Source of the DNA: Gilliamella sp. wkB308
Lineage (GTDB): Bacteria; Pseudomonadota; Gammaproteobacteria; Enterobacterales; Orbaceae
Direction: 5' to 3'
Assembly (NCBI RefSeq): GCF_001690185.1
Contig: NZ_LZGN01000003.1
Location: forward strand, 1 to 64,000
Length of the DNA: 64,000 nt
The position numbers and the translations under genes are program-made. Each line of letters starts with the position of its first letter. The first letter of the stretch is position 1. The notes beneath the pieces are model-generated. The model was not told the DNA's origin. It searched no databases and was given only the letters and a program-made list of their open reading frames with translations. Positions 27,509-37,558 of this stretch are shown here, one piece after another.

Positions 27509-27700
27509 ATGAGCTACTTTAATTATCATGCAAAAGCAAAAAAATTAATCAAAGATGGTTTTCTTCTTGGCTATGAGTTTGTGGATAATTGGAATGGAAT
27601 TAAACCCGCTTTGGTGTTGTATTTTGTGAACGAAAAGCCTATGCCAATCAGAGAGTATCGTTGGGAAGAGTATTTCCCTCTTATTAATAAAGAAATCTAA
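27509..27700 (+). CDS. conserved small hypothetical protein
   Basis: 63 residues: MSYFNYHAKAKKLIKDGFL, then YEFVDNWNGIKPALVLYFV and PMPIREYRWEEYFPLI. The composition and codon usage look genuine, and no signal or membrane segment is present. Similar short proteins occur in related gammaproteobacteria by recollection, without a known function. No clear ribosome site precedes the ATG. Confidence 0.55.
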   Translation: MSYFNYHAKAKKLIKDGFLLGYEFVDNWNGIKPALVLYFVNEKPMPIREYRWEEYFPLINKEI

Positions 27701-27893
27701 AAGATGAATAGTTAAACAAAGTGATAACCATTCATTTACTAGTTTACGATATATGGCATAGTTCTTATCGTTGTCCCAATCATTAAAGAATTAGGTATTT
27801 AAACAATTTGATTTGAATTTAATCATCATTTTTAATCAAAATTGTATTAAATCCTATCAAGTTAGGATTTGTTAAGTTTATCTTTAAATAAAT

Positions 27894-27922
27894 TTGCCAA
27901 GCTCTAGCCTAAAGCGTAAAAT
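27894..27922 (+). promoter_or_regulatory. sigma-70 promoter for trhP
   Basis: TTGCCA (27894-27899) and TAAAAT (27917-27922) with a 17-bp spacer, 69 bp upstream of the trhP start. Confidence 0.65.
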
Positions 27923-27990
27923 GCCCACCTATTTTTTGCTTAACCTATTACTGCTGAGTAATACTGACTTGAAATCAGAGGCATTTTTTA

Positions 27991-29334
27991 ATGACAAATT
28001 TATACCCAAAACCTGAGTTACTTTCACCTGCCGGTTCTCTTAAAAACATGCGTTATGCGTTTGCTTATGGTGCAGATGCGGTTTACGCAGGTCAACCTCG
28101 CTACAGTTTGCGTGTTCGCAATAATGAATTTAATCATGAAAACTTAGCTATCGGGATTAACGAAGCCCACGCACAGGGTAAAAAGTTTTACGTGGTTGTG
28201 AATATTGCACCACATAATTCAAAACTTAAAACGTTTATTCGTGATTTAGAACCCATTGTTAATATGAAACCCGATGCCTTTATTATGTCTGATCCGGGGT
28301 TAATTATGCTTGTTCGTGAGCATTTTCCGGAAATGGAGATTCACTTATCGGTGCAATCCAATGCCGTGAACTGGGCAACGGTCAAATTTTGGCACAAAAT
28401 GGGATTAACACGTGTTGTGTTATCTCGAGAGCTGTCTCTTGAAGAGATTGCCGAAATACGTGAAAAAGTTCCTGAGATGGAATTAGAAGTGTTTATCCAT
28501 GGTGCACTTTGTATGGCATATTCCGGGCGTTGTCTGCTATCTGGTTATATTAATAAACGTGATTCTAACCAAGGTACTTGTACTAATGCCTGTCGTTGGG
28601 AGTATAAAATTGCTGAAGGTAAACAAGATGAAGTAGGGCAGATTGTTCATAAGTATGAACCCATACCTGTGCAACAAGTTGAACCTACACTAGGCATTGG
28701 TCAAACAACAAATAAAGTATTTATGTTAGAAGAATCAGGTCGACCGGGTGAATACATGCAAGCATTCGAAGATGAGCATGGTACTTATATCATGAATTCT
28801 AAGGATTTAAGAGCGGTAGAACTAGTTGAAGATTTGACTAAAATAGGTGTCCACTCGTTGAAAATTGAGGGGCGTACCAAGTCCTTTTATTACTGTGCAA
28901 GAACGGCACAGGTGTATCGTCAAGCGATAGATGCTGCAAGCGAAGGTAAACCGTTTGATCCTCGTTTATTGGCTGAACTCGATTCTTTAGCGCATCGAGG
29001 TTATACCGAGGGCTTTTTGCGTCGTCATAAGCATGAAGATATGCAAAATTATGTTCACAGTCATTCTGTATCCGACAGACAACAGTTTGTGGGGGAATTT
29101 AGTGGTGAACGTCTAAATGGTTTAGCGGAAATTATTGTTAAGAATAAGTTTTCAGTAGGTGATAGTGTTGAAATGATGACACCAAAAGGTAACATGACTT
29201 TTACTATTGAACGTATGGAGAATAAAAAAGGGCAACCCGTGCCAGCGGGATTAGGTGATGGGCATATTGTTTATATTCCAATCCCAGAAGAAATCGATTT
29301 AAATTATGCATTATTAATGCGTAATTTTGACTAG
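27991..29334 (+). CDS. trhP: tRNA 5-hydroxyuridine modification protein TrhP (YegQ), U32 family
   Basis: 447 residues and nearly colinear with E. coli YegQ (453 aa): PELLSPAGSLKNMRYAFAYG, GADAVYAGQPRYSLRVRNNEF, and the U32 cysteine motif around HGALCMAYSGRCLLSGY and GTCTNACRW, expected to coordinate an iron-sulfur cluster. TrhP is needed for prephenate-dependent 5-hydroxylation of U34 in a set of tRNAs. It is monocistronic between a good promoter and a strong hairpin. Confidence 0.95.
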   Translation: MTNLYPKPELLSPAGSLKNMRYAFAYGADAVYAGQPRYSLRVRNNEFNHENLAIGINEAHAQGKKFYVVVNIAPHNSKLKTFIRDLEPIVNMKPDAFIMSDPGLIMLVREHFPEMEIHLSVQSNAVNWATVKFWHKMGLTRVVLSRELSLEEIAEIREKVPEMELEVFIHGALCMAYSGRCLLSGYINKRDSNQGTCTNACRWEYKIAEGKQDEVGQIVHKYEPIPVQQVEPTLGIGQTTNKVFMLEESGRPGEYMQAFEDEHGTYIMNSKDLRAVELVEDLTKIGVHSLKIEGRTKSFYYCARTAQVYRQAIDAASEGKPFDPRLLAELDSLAHRGYTEGFLRRHKHEDMQNYVHSHSVSDRQQFVGEFSGERLNGLAEIIVKNKFSVGDSVEMMTPKGNMTFTIERMENKKGQPVPAGLGDGHIVYIPIPEEIDLNYALLMRNFD

Positions 29335-29342
29335 ATATTAAA

Positions 29343-29381
29343 GTATCAACTGTCAGCTGTTACTGAACAGTTGATACAGAT
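29343..29381 (+). terminator. convergent terminator between trhP and proA
   Basis: GTATCAACTGT (29343-29353) and ACAGTTGATAC (29367-29377) form a perfect 11-bp stem followed by AGATTTTATT. It lies between two convergent genes and may serve both. Confidence 0.7.
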
Positions 29382-29382
29382 T

Positions 29383-30636
29383 TTATTGACGAATTAAATC
29401 ATCCCCAATACCTATCCACTTATAGGTTGTTAATGCTTCAAGTCCCATAGGGCCTCTGGCATGTAATTTTTGAGTGCTTACTGCCACTTCAGCGCCTAAA
29501 CCAAATTGTCCACCGTCGGTAAAACGTGTCGAGGCGTTGACATATACCGCTGCTGCATCGACTTGATTAACAAATTGTTCAGCATTAGTTAAGTTACGGG
29601 TTAAGATTGATTCTGAATGACCACTTCCATATTCTCGTATATGTTCTATTGCATTTTCGAGGGAATCAACGATGACAACATTAAGGTCTTTTGATAACCA
29701 TTCTTGACGTAACTCTTGATCGTTTATCGGATACACATTAGCTTTATTTGAGTTTAAAATTTCAATTGTGCGCTTATCTGCATGTAAGGTAACCTCATTA
29801 TCTGTCATTATTTGGCTTAATATCGGTATGAACATTGGCGCAATTTTATGATGAACTAATAATGTTTCCAGCGTATTACAAGTGCTAGGGCGCTGTGTTT
29901 TAGCATTAATAATAATGGCTAGCGCTTTATCAAAATCAGCACTTTCATCAACAAAAATATGACAGACACCAATACCCCCTGTAATGACTGGTATAGTAGA
30001 TTGTTCACGACATAATTGATGTAGTGCCACGCCACCTCTTGGAATAATCATATCAATGTACTTGTCGAGTTTAAGTAATTCATTAATATATTTTCGGTCA
30101 GGATTGTCTATATATTGTATGGCGGTTTGTGGTAATCCAATTTGTGATAAGGCTTGTTGGATAACGGAAATAATCGCCATATTAGTTTTGAGCGTTTCTT
30201 TGCCACCTCTAAGTATCGCCGCATTACCTGTTTTTAAACAAAGCGAAGCAATATCAATGGTTACATTTGGACGAGCTTCATATATTACACCAATTACACC
30301 TAATGGCACTCTGTGACGTTGTAACTTTAAACCGCTGTCTAATGTTGACCCATCAATGATTTCTCCAATAGGATCTTTCAGTGTTATGACTTTACGAACA
30401 TCATTGGCAATCGATGATAATCGCTCAGGTGTTAGCAGTAGTCGATCAACAATAGCATCACTTAAGCCTTGTTCTTTTGCTAATTTTATATCGTGCGCAT
30501 TAGCTGTTAAAATCATGGTGCTTTGTGCTTCTAATAAATCGGCAATGACCGTAAGTACTTTATTTTTTGTCGCAGTAGGGCATTGTGCTAATTGGTATGC
30601 AGCTTGTTTTGCTGATTCTCCGATTTGGTTTAACAT
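29383..30636 (-). CDS. proA: glutamate-5-semialdehyde dehydrogenase (gamma-glutamyl phosphate reductase)
   Basis: The second step of proline synthesis: NADPH-dependent reduction of glutamyl-5-phosphate. 417 residues, the usual length. Motifs: [33 protein letters not shown], the catalytic Cys in [12 protein letters not shown], and [20 protein letters not shown] near the end. It lies 182 bp downstream of proB, a wider gap than the near-contiguous proBA of E. coli. Confidence 0.97.
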   Translation of the reverse strand: MLNQIGESAKQAAYQLAQCPTATKNKVLTVIADLLEAQSTMILTANAHDIKLAKEQGLSDAIVDRLLLTPERLSSIANDVRKVITLKDPIGEIIDGSTLDSGLKLQRHRVPLGVIGVIYEARPNVTIDIASLCLKTGNAAILRGGKETLKTNMAIISVIQQALSQIGLPQTAIQYIDNPDRKYINELLKLDKYIDMIIPRGGVALHQLCREQSTIPVITGGIGVCHIFVDESADFDKALAIIINAKTQRPSTCNTLETLLVHHKIAPMFIPILSQIMTDNEVTLHADKRTIEILNSNKANVYPINDQELRQEWLSKDLNVVIVDSLENAIEHIREYGSGHSESILTRNLTNAEQFVNQVDAAAVYVNASTRFTDGGQFGLGAEVAVSTQKLHARGPMGLEALTTYKWIGIGDDLIRQ

Positions 30637-30818
30637 GATGAGACCTTTAAAGATTTTTTAATTCTTAATATTGGTTAAACGCATAAAATACGTTTAAAGC
30701 ACTATGCTGATTTTCTGCTTTATTATTGTTATTTATGAATTTAAATCAATTGATTTTATCACAATTATTGAGCTTAATAATGATCAGTGTATCGTATTCG
30801 AATAAGATCACTAATAGA

Positions 30819-31943
30819 TTATTGTTTAATAATCATATCATTTCGATGAACGGCAACTGAACCATATTCATAGCCAATAATTTGGCTAATTTCCAGTGAG
30901 TGATGTCCTGCTATTTGTTGTAGTGCATCGCTATTATAACGACTGACTCCTCGGGCAATGGATTTGCCTGATTTATCACATATATCAACCACTTCACCAC
31001 GTGAAAAGGTTTGTGCAACTTTTATAATTCCTTTTGGTAAAAGGGAGCTTCCATTATTTAAAATTGCATTCACTGCACCGTCATCCAATATAAGTTTGCC
31101 TGCTATCGGTGCACCAAATATCCAATGTTTGCGATGTTCTAATGGTGTTTTTTGAGCAAGAAAACGAGTGCCGACCGATTTATTATTCATGATATCGATA
31201 ATTACATTGGGTCTGTTTCCTGCCGCTATAACAACTTCGATACCGGCACTTCCTGCAACTTCAGCAGCTTGTATTTTTGTGCTCATTCCACCGGTTCCTA
31301 AACCTGAAACACTATCACCCGCGATACTACGCAAATGATCGTCAATCTGTTCGATTTCTGAAATTAATTTAGCGTTTTTATCTGATCTAGGATCGGCAGT
31401 ATATAAACCTTCGATATCAGTTAATAAAATAAGTTTATCGGCTTCTGCTAAAATAGCCGCAAGTGCAGATAAATTATCATTATCGCCAACTTTAATTTCT
31501 GCTGTTGCTACCGCATCATTTTCATTGATTACGGGTACAATTTGGTTATCCAGCATCGCTTTTAACACATCTTGAGCATTTAAGAATCTTTCACGATCTT
31601 CTAAATCTGCACGTGTTAATAGCATTTGACCAATGTAAATTTTATAAATAGAAAACAGTTGTTCCCAAAGTTGGATGAGTTTACTTTGACCAACAGAAGC
31701 AAGTAATTGTTTTGACGCAACCGTATTTGGTAGGTTAGGGTAGTTTAAATACTCTCGTCCGGCAGCGATTGCACCTGACGTCACAATAATAACTTTATGA
31801 CCTTCTTGATGTAAGATTGCACATTGTCGTATTAATTCTACTATCCGAGCACGATCTAGCTGTTTTGTCCCACTTGTTAATACGCTTGTACCCAATTTAA
31901 CCACGACAACTTGCTGTTTTATGTTAGTCATAACGATACTCAT
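30819..31943 (-). CDS. proB: glutamate 5-kinase
   Basis: The first, proline-inhibited step of proline synthesis. The 374-residue protein has the amino-acid-kinase domain ([53 protein letters not shown]) and a C-terminal PUA domain (FSRGEVVDI to [10 protein letters not shown]). Start 31943 gives MSIVMTN; an inner ATG at 31931 (MTNIKQQ) is equally plausible. It lies 12 bp behind frsA. Confidence 0.97.
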   Translation of the reverse strand: MSIVMTNIKQQVVVVKLGTSVLTSGTKQLDRARIVELIRQCAILHQEGHKVIIVTSGAIAAGREYLNYPNLPNTVASKQLLASVGQSKLIQLWEQLFSIYKIYIGQMLLTRADLEDRERFLNAQDVLKAMLDNQIVPVINENDAVATAEIKVGDNDNLSALAAILAEADKLILLTDIEGLYTADPRSDKNAKLISEIEQIDDHLRSIAGDSVSGLGTGGMSTKIQAAEVAGSAGIEVVIAAGNRPNVIIDIMNNKSVGTRFLAQKTPLEHRKHWIFGAPIAGKLILDDGAVNAILNNGSSLLPKGIIKVAQTFSRGEVVDICDKSGKSIARGVSRYNSDALQQIAGHHSLEISQIIGYEYGSVAVHRNDMIIKQ

Positions 31944-31955
31944 TTTATACTGGTA

Positions 31956-33221
31956 TTACAAAATAGACTTCATCCATGTTACTGATTGTGTTAATGCTTG
32001 ATGTAAACTTTTTTGTAATGGTGTTTTTGGAATAGTGATAATTTTATTTTGCTTAGCTGAATGAATAAGTTTTGCTTCAGTTAAGGTACTAAGCTTATCA
32101 TTTTCGAAAATAATATTCATCACAGGAACTGGGCAAGCTCGAGTTAAAAGACCCTGATTTTTTAGAGAGAAATAATTTAATTCGGCGGCTAATTGTTGGT
32201 TGGATACTAGCGGTAATCCCAAACGGCTAGCTAGCATATCTTTGTAGCTATTAGGTAGATTCTTTTGTAGTTCTTTATCAGTGAAAATTTGATGAACAAA
32301 AGGTGTAAAATTAAATAATCCTTTGATTTTATTTGGCATCAAATAGCTTAATCGTGTTGCAATATGCGAACCAAAACGAAAACCTGCCACAATTAAACGA
32401 TTATTATCCACCCACGGCACGTTAGCAAGTTGCTCAATAATGGCTTGATGAATCTGACTACTATTTTGGGTTAAAGTGAAGTTACGACTGTATCCAACAC
32501 TGGGTAAATCCACTGTTAACATCGCAAAACCTTGTGGTGCTAAATATTCACTAAAATATCGATAAAAATCGATTTGCAAATTTCCAAGTGCATTACAGAT
32601 CAAAACAACAGGGCATGTACCTTCAGTTTTGGGTAAATGCAGTAGTGTTTTGACATTCCGATCTTCGACTTTGAACTCAAGTTCTTTAATCTTATAAGGG
32701 GAATAGTTGAGCGCTTTTGTATAAGCTTGATACGCACATGTTTGGGCATACATCGCTAACTCGTCATTTTTAAAATGAGGATAGCTTGCAATACTGGCAT
32801 ATTCGCTTGCAATCAAATGATAAGTATTTAGATTTTTTTTATCGTCTTCGCTTAAATTGTTGGAATCGATTACATCGGCCTTTGCTGACCACTCCGCGGA
32901 TTGATTTAAAAATTCGTAAATCCAATTACCCGGTTGATAACCAATAACGGAATCTAACCATTTATCATTGGTGTGTTTTTTAGTTGAAGCAGCAATTCGT
33001 GATAATACTGCTTCAACTTCAAGTTTTGGCAAACCTCGCCAAAACCACAAAATGGGATTGATAATTCTATACCATCTTGAATCTAGGTCGCCGTCTAACG
33101 GACTAATACTACTACCTTCACTGCAATCAATACGATTAATAAGTCCCGATGTTTCTGGATAATCATATTGCTGTTTAAAAATTTGTTCTGATAGATTTTT
33201 AGTCGCTGACATAACAGCCAA
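31956..33221 (-). CDS. frsA: esterase FrsA (alpha/beta hydrolase)
   Basis: 421 residues, matching FrsA (fermentation-respiration switch) in WYRIINPILWFWRG, DSVIGYQPGNWIYEF, TVDLPSVGYSRNF, NVPWVDNNRLIVAGFRFG and SRLGLP. In E. coli FrsA has been reported to bind unphosphorylated IIA(Glc) and has carboxylesterase activity, although its role is debated. Where a GxSxG nucleophile would sit the sequence is GFRFGS, as in E. coli FrsA (GFRFGA). It lies between gpt and proB; crl and phoE, which sit at this place in E. coli, are absent. Confidence 0.93.
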   Translation of the reverse strand: MAVMSATKNLSEQIFKQQYDYPETSGLINRIDCSEGSSISPLDGDLDSRWYRIINPILWFWRGLPKLEVEAVLSRIAASTKKHTNDKWLDSVIGYQPGNWIYEFLNQSAEWSAKADVIDSNNLSEDDKKNLNTYHLIASEYASIASYPHFKNDELAMYAQTCAYQAYTKALNYSPYKIKELEFKVEDRNVKTLLHLPKTEGTCPVVLICNALGNLQIDFYRYFSEYLAPQGFAMLTVDLPSVGYSRNFTLTQNSSQIHQAIIEQLANVPWVDNNRLIVAGFRFGSHIATRLSYLMPNKIKGLFNFTPFVHQIFTDKELQKNLPNSYKDMLASRLGLPLVSNQQLAAELNYFSLKNQGLLTRACPVPVMNIIFENDKLSTLTEAKLIHSAKQNKIITIPKTPLQKSLHQALTQSVTWMKSIL

Positions 33222-33242
33222 TTATCCCTTATGGTAGATTAA

Positions 33243-33776
33243 TTATTCATGATCACTAATTGGTTTAACAAACATAACACCGGTATCCCAAGGCTGTTCA
33301 ATCCAAGTATCTTGTTCAATATCTACAACGTAATCATCAACAAGAGGTTTGCCTGCCGGTTTTGCAAAAATAGTCACAAAACGTGCTTTAGGATACATAT
33401 CACGAATGGTGTGAGCGGTGTTACCGGTATCAACTAAATCATCAACAACAATAAACCCTTCGCCATCACCGTTAGCTTGTTTAAGAATCAGTTTTTCACG
33501 TTGATGGTCATGATCATAGCTTGAAATACAGACAGTATCAACATAACGAATGCTTAGTTCACGAGCAAGAATCGCAGCGGGAACTAAACCACCACGGCTT
33601 ACTGCAATAATGCCTTTCCATTGATTTGCGGGTAGTAAACGTTTTGAAAGTTGACGTCCATAGGCTTGTAGCATTTCCCAGGTAACGTTGAATTTTTCTT
33701 TTTCAGCGATGACTTCAGCTTTATGCTGTTTTTTAGCTTTGATTTCTTCTTCTGTTAAATTTTGTTCTATTGGCAT
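33243..33776 (-). CDS. gpt: xanthine-guanine phosphoribosyltransferase, N-terminally extended
   Basis: Converts guanine and xanthine (and weakly hypoxanthine) to their nucleotides with PRPP. From [15 protein letters not shown] onward it follows E. coli Gpt closely, including [20 protein letters not shown] and the PRPP motif [15 protein letters not shown]. At 177 residues it has about 25 extra charged N-terminal residues; no internal Met matches the short form's start, so the extension appears genuine. It is divergent from pepD as in E. coli. Confidence 0.95.
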   Translation of the reverse strand: MPIEQNLTEEEIKAKKQHKAEVIAEKEKFNVTWEMLQAYGRQLSKRLLPANQWKGIIAVSRGGLVPAAILARELSIRYVDTVCISSYDHDHQREKLILKQANGDGEGFIVVDDLVDTGNTAHTIRDMYPKARFVTIFAKPAGKPLVDDYVVDIEQDTWIEQPWDTGVMFVKPISDHE

Positions 33777-33926
33777 GAGTAACTCGCAATTTTAATCGAA
33801 TGTGTAAATATAATAAATTAATATTAATGGACTAAAAATAGATGTAAAATTGCACCTTATTATAGAGCGATTACACAAAAAAAACCACTCATTAATTAAT
33901 TACTCACTTAATATTGAGGATATATT

Positions 33927-35390
33927 ATGCTTTCCACATTAGAGCCAAAATTTACTTGGCAGATTTTTAATGATATTTGTAAAATTCCACATCCTTCACA
34001 TCATGAACAAATGATAACTAAATATATTGTTGATTTTGCCAATTCTCATCATATTGCTTATCAAATCGATAAAGCAGGAAATATTTTGTTAACAAAACCA
34101 GCAACCAAAGGTTTGGAACATTGTCCTTCAATTGCGTTACAAGCTCATATGGATATGGTTCCTCAAAAAAATGAAGGCACAGTACACGATTTTTTGACTG
34201 ATCCTATTCAAGCTTATGTTGACGGTGAATGGGTCAAAGCTAAAGGAACAACTTTAGGAGCTGATAATGGTGTTGGGTTGGCTTCGGCATTAGCTGTTTT
34301 AATTGATCCGACTGTTGAGCATGGACCGTTAGAAGTGCTTGTTACTACATCAGAAGAGACCGGTATGCATGGCGCATTTGGTCTTCAACCTAATTGGCTT
34401 AAAAGCAAATACTTAATTAATACCGATTCTGAAGATGAAGGTGAAATATTTACAGGATGCGCTGGCGGCGTTGATTTTACCACAACGTTCGCAATTACTT
34501 ACGCTGTTATGCCTGAAAAACATGATTGTTATATGCGTATATCATTAAAAGGTTTAAAAGGTGGGCATTCAGGGTGTGATATTCATCTTGGGCGCGGTAA
34601 TGCAATTAAACTTATGGCTAGGTTTTTGGCTGAGTATGCTCAGGACTTTTCATTTAGATTGGCGGATATACAAGGTGGATCATTACGAAATGCAATCCCA
34701 AGAGAAGCATTTGCCGAAATTTCATTGAATAAACAAGATTTACCTAAGCTTAAGTCAATCCTTCAGCAATATAAAGCGACCTTAAAAAACGAATTAGGTA
34801 GCGTTGAACCAAATATTGAAATAAATTTGAGTGATGTTGATGCAACCAAAGTTAGACGTGTATTAACAACCGAGCATCAAAACAAAATCATCAATTGGTT
34901 GAATTCAGCACCTAATGGTGTGGTGAGAATGAGTGATCAAATACATGGCGTCGTTGAAACATCTTTAAATTTAGGCATTGTGAATATCAAAGAGAATCAA
35001 CTTTATGTAAATTTCTTAATCCGTTCACAAGTAGATTCTGCTAAAGATGCGGTTGTTTCGACCTTAATTTCGCTAAGTCAATTAGTCAATGCAAATTATG
35101 AAATCAGTGGTGGTTATTCTGGTTGGGAACCGAAATTAGATTCTAGTTTGTTGCAACTTGCGAAAGACAAATATCATGAACTTTTTTCACAAAAAGCAAA
35201 AATTATGGTAATACATGCTGGGCTAGAATGTGGTCTATTTAAGCAATCTTATCCTGATATGGATATGATTTCGATTGGGCCAACAATTGTATCTCCTCAT
35301 TCTCCTGATGAAAAAGTGAATATTCAAAGCGTTCATCGTTATTGGGATCTACTTATTGCAATTTTAAAATCAGCAATACTTTTAAAATAG
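33927..35390 (+). CDS. pepD: aminoacyl-histidine dipeptidase (peptidase D), M20 family
   Basis: 487 residues, near the 485 of E. coli PepD. Metal-binding and catalytic motifs are visible: ALQAHMDMVPQ (His, Asp), TTLGADNGVGLA, TSEETGMHGAFGL (Glu-Glu pair) and LINTDSEDEGE. It hydrolyses Xaa-His dipeptides such as carnosine in the cytoplasm. It starts after TTGAGGATATATT and ends before a strong terminator that separates it from argC. Confidence 0.96.
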   Translation: MLSTLEPKFTWQIFNDICKIPHPSHHEQMITKYIVDFANSHHIAYQIDKAGNILLTKPATKGLEHCPSIALQAHMDMVPQKNEGTVHDFLTDPIQAYVDGEWVKAKGTTLGADNGVGLASALAVLIDPTVEHGPLEVLVTTSEETGMHGAFGLQPNWLKSKYLINTDSEDEGEIFTGCAGGVDFTTTFAITYAVMPEKHDCYMRISLKGLKGGHSGCDIHLGRGNAIKLMARFLAEYAQDFSFRLADIQGGSLRNAIPREAFAEISLNKQDLPKLKSILQQYKATLKNELGSVEPNIEINLSDVDATKVRRVLTTEHQNKIINWLNSAPNGVVRMSDQIHGVVETSLNLGIVNIKENQLYVNFLIRSQVDSAKDAVVSTLISLSQLVNANYEISGGYSGWEPKLDSSLLQLAKDKYHELFSQKAKIMVIHAGLECGLFKQSYPDMDMISIGPTIVSPHSPDEKVNIQSVHRYWDLLIAILKSAILLK

Positions 35391-35400
35391 TATCAATCTA

Positions 35401-35432
35401 AAAAACCTGCGGATCGTCGTCGGCAGGTTTTT
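35401..35432 (+). terminator. rho-independent terminator of pepD
   Basis: AAAAACCTGC (35401-35410) and GCAGGTTTTT (35423-35432) form a 10-bp stem with a GC-rich loop and terminal T-run. Confidence 0.9.
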
Positions 35433-35465
35433 AACTGTCTTAATAAAGATTACGTTAAATCGATA

Positions 35466-35504
35466 AATGAAATAAAATTCACAAAAAGTGAATAAGAATT
35501 CATT
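35466..35504 (+). promoter_or_regulatory. tandem ARG boxes upstream of argC (ArgR operator)
   Basis: TGAAATAAAATTCA (35468-35481) and TGAATAAGAATTCA (35489-35502) each differ from the palindromic consensus TGAATWWWWATTCA at one position. Their centres are 21 bp apart, that is, two 18-bp boxes separated by 3 bp, the classical arrangement for hexameric ArgR. They lie 72-110 bp upstream of argC. Confidence 0.88.
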
Positions 35505-35575
35505 TTAGGGCTTGTATCGGTTTAATAAATAACCTACTATATATTCATTATTTAATAATAAATTATAGGAATGGT

Positions 35576-36586
35576 ATGTTAAAAGCGGTTATTGTTGGAG
35601 CGAGTGGTTATGCAGGTGCAAAATTAGCCTATTACTTGACTAAACACCCGCATGTTGAACTTGTTGCTTTAACGGTTTCAGAAAATAGTCAAGATGGGGG
35701 AAAGCTTATCTCAGACTATAATCTTCATCCTCAATTAAAAGGGGTGGTAGATTTACCTTTAATTGCAACCTCAGATTATTCTTTTCTAATTGATGATATC
35801 GATTTAGTATTTTTGGCAACTGAGCATGCTGTTAGTCATGATATCGCTCCTTATTTTTTAGAGCGCGGCTGTACGGTTTTTGATTTGTCGGGTGCTTTTC
35901 GTGTTAATTCTTCCTCATTTTATCAAGATTTTTATGGCTTTACTCATCAACACCAACAATGGTTAGACCAAGCGATTTATGGCTTAGCCGAATGGAATTT
36001 TAAAGCAATTAAACAAGCAAAATTAATTGCTGTTCCTGGTTGTTATCCAACGGCAAGTTTATTACCTTTAAAGCCATTAATTGAAGAGGATTTAATAGAT
36101 AAATCGCAATTACCTGTCATCAATGCGGTAAGTGGCGTGAGTGGTGCAGGGCGTAAACCTTCCCATAATAACTTATTTTGTGAAGTCAGTTTACATGCTT
36201 ATGGGCTATTTTCTCATCGACATCAACCTGAAATTGCAACGCATCTAGGTCAAGAGGTCATTTTTACTCCTCATTTAGGTTGTTTTAAACAAGGTATTCA
36301 CGCAACGATAACTTGCCTTGTAAAAGCCAATGTGTCTTCTAATGATATTCTTTCGGCATTAAATAAGTATTACGACGATAAGCCTTTAGTTAGGGTATAT
36401 CAAAAAGATTGGCCAGCTTTAAAAGCTGTCGTCGGATTACCTTATTGTGATATAGGATTTGTTTTAAAAGGACGACATTTAATTTTAATTTCAGTGGAAG
36501 ATAACTTATTAAAAGGTGCAGCAGCACAAGCTGTGCAGTGTATGAATATCCGATTTGGTTTTGATGAAACGATGGCTTTGCTGTAA
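35576..36586 (+). CDS. argC: N-acetyl-gamma-glutamyl-phosphate reductase
   Basis: The third step of arginine synthesis. 336 residues with the Rossmann start [18 protein letters not shown], the catalytic Cys in [14 protein letters not shown] (about residue 157) and [20 protein letters not shown]. The start follows ATAGGAATGGT. First gene of an ArgR-controlled argC-argB-argG-argH cluster. argE, divergent from argC in E. coli, is not adjacent; the upstream neighbour is pepD. Confidence 0.97.
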   Translation: MLKAVIVGASGYAGAKLAYYLTKHPHVELVALTVSENSQDGGKLISDYNLHPQLKGVVDLPLIATSDYSFLIDDIDLVFLATEHAVSHDIAPYFLERGCTVFDLSGAFRVNSSSFYQDFYGFTHQHQQWLDQAIYGLAEWNFKAIKQAKLIAVPGCYPTASLLPLKPLIEEDLIDKSQLPVINAVSGVSGAGRKPSHNNLFCEVSLHAYGLFSHRHQPEIATHLGQEVIFTPHLGCFKQGIHATITCLVKANVSSNDILSALNKYYDDKPLVRVYQKDWPALKAVVGLPYCDIGFVLKGRHLILISVEDNLLKGAAAQAVQCMNIRFGFDETMALL

Positions 36587-36657
36587 AAATTAAGATATTC
36601 ATTGATTAATTAATATGAACAGTGGTTAACGATAATTTAAGTTAATAGGAAATTGAT

Positions 36658-37437
36658 ATGAAACCATTAATTATTAAGCTCGGCGGCGTACTTCTCGATA
36701 ATAAAGATGCATTAAAGCAGTTGTTTGTTGTTATATGTGATTATAAACAGAATTATATCCGCCCTTTAATTATTGTACACGGTGGGGGCAGTGTCGTTGA
36801 TTCCTTAATGGATAGGTTATCGATCCCCGTTGTTCGTCGTAATGGATTAAGGGTCACACCGGCAGATCAAATTGATGTGATTGTTGGTAGTCTTGCTGGT
36901 AGCGCAAATACCACTTTACTCTCTGAAGCTAAAAAACAGCATATACCAAGTATAGGGCTCTGTTTAGCTGACGGTGATAGCGTCAAAGTTAAGCAGATTT
37001 CGGAAGAGCTCGGGTATGTTGGTGAAGCACAGGCAGGGGATCCGACTTTAGTGAATCTTCTAATAAAAAACGGTTATTTGCCGATCGTAAGTTCAATTGG
37101 TATAACAGATGAAGGCCAAATGATGAATGTCAACGCAGACCATGCAGCAGTGGCGTTAGCTAAAACATTAGATGCGGATTTAATTTTGCTTTCTGATGTG
37201 ATTGGCGTTTTAGATGAAAATAAACAGCGCATTGAATCATTAACTCAATTACAAGCTGATCAACTTATCGCTAATGGGGTGATTACTGACGGCATGATAG
37301 TTAAAGTTAATTCTGCATTTGAAGCTGCTAAAGCGTTAGGAAGGGGAATTGATATAGCAAGTTGGAAAGAACCGGATAAACTGATTGAATTATTTAATGG
37401 AAAATCCGGTATTACGGGTACAAGAATTATTGCTTAA
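36658..37437 (+). CDS. argB: acetylglutamate kinase
   Basis: The second step of arginine synthesis: phosphorylation of N-acetylglutamate. 259 residues with [35 protein letters not shown] and [14 protein letters not shown]. It belongs to the short enterobacterial, arginine-insensitive type (E. coli 258 aa) and lacks the N-terminal helix of arginine-inhibited forms. Ribosome site AGGAAATTGAT. Confidence 0.97.
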   Translation: MKPLIIKLGGVLLDNKDALKQLFVVICDYKQNYIRPLIIVHGGGSVVDSLMDRLSIPVVRRNGLRVTPADQIDVIVGSLAGSANTTLLSEAKKQHIPSIGLCLADGDSVKVKQISEELGYVGEAQAGDPTLVNLLIKNGYLPIVSSIGITDEGQMMNVNADHAAVALAKTLDADLILLSDVIGVLDENKQRIESLTQLQADQLIANGVITDGMIVKVNSAFEAAKALGRGIDIASWKEPDKLIELFNGKSGITGTRIIA

Positions 37438-37558
37438 ATAGCAATCAGATATTATATTACATCGGTTATCATTCTAACTGTTTTCAGAAATAAGTGATGT
37501 AGGTTTCAAGATTTTTTAACTTATTCGTCGATCGTCGTTAATTAAGAAAGGGTATAAC

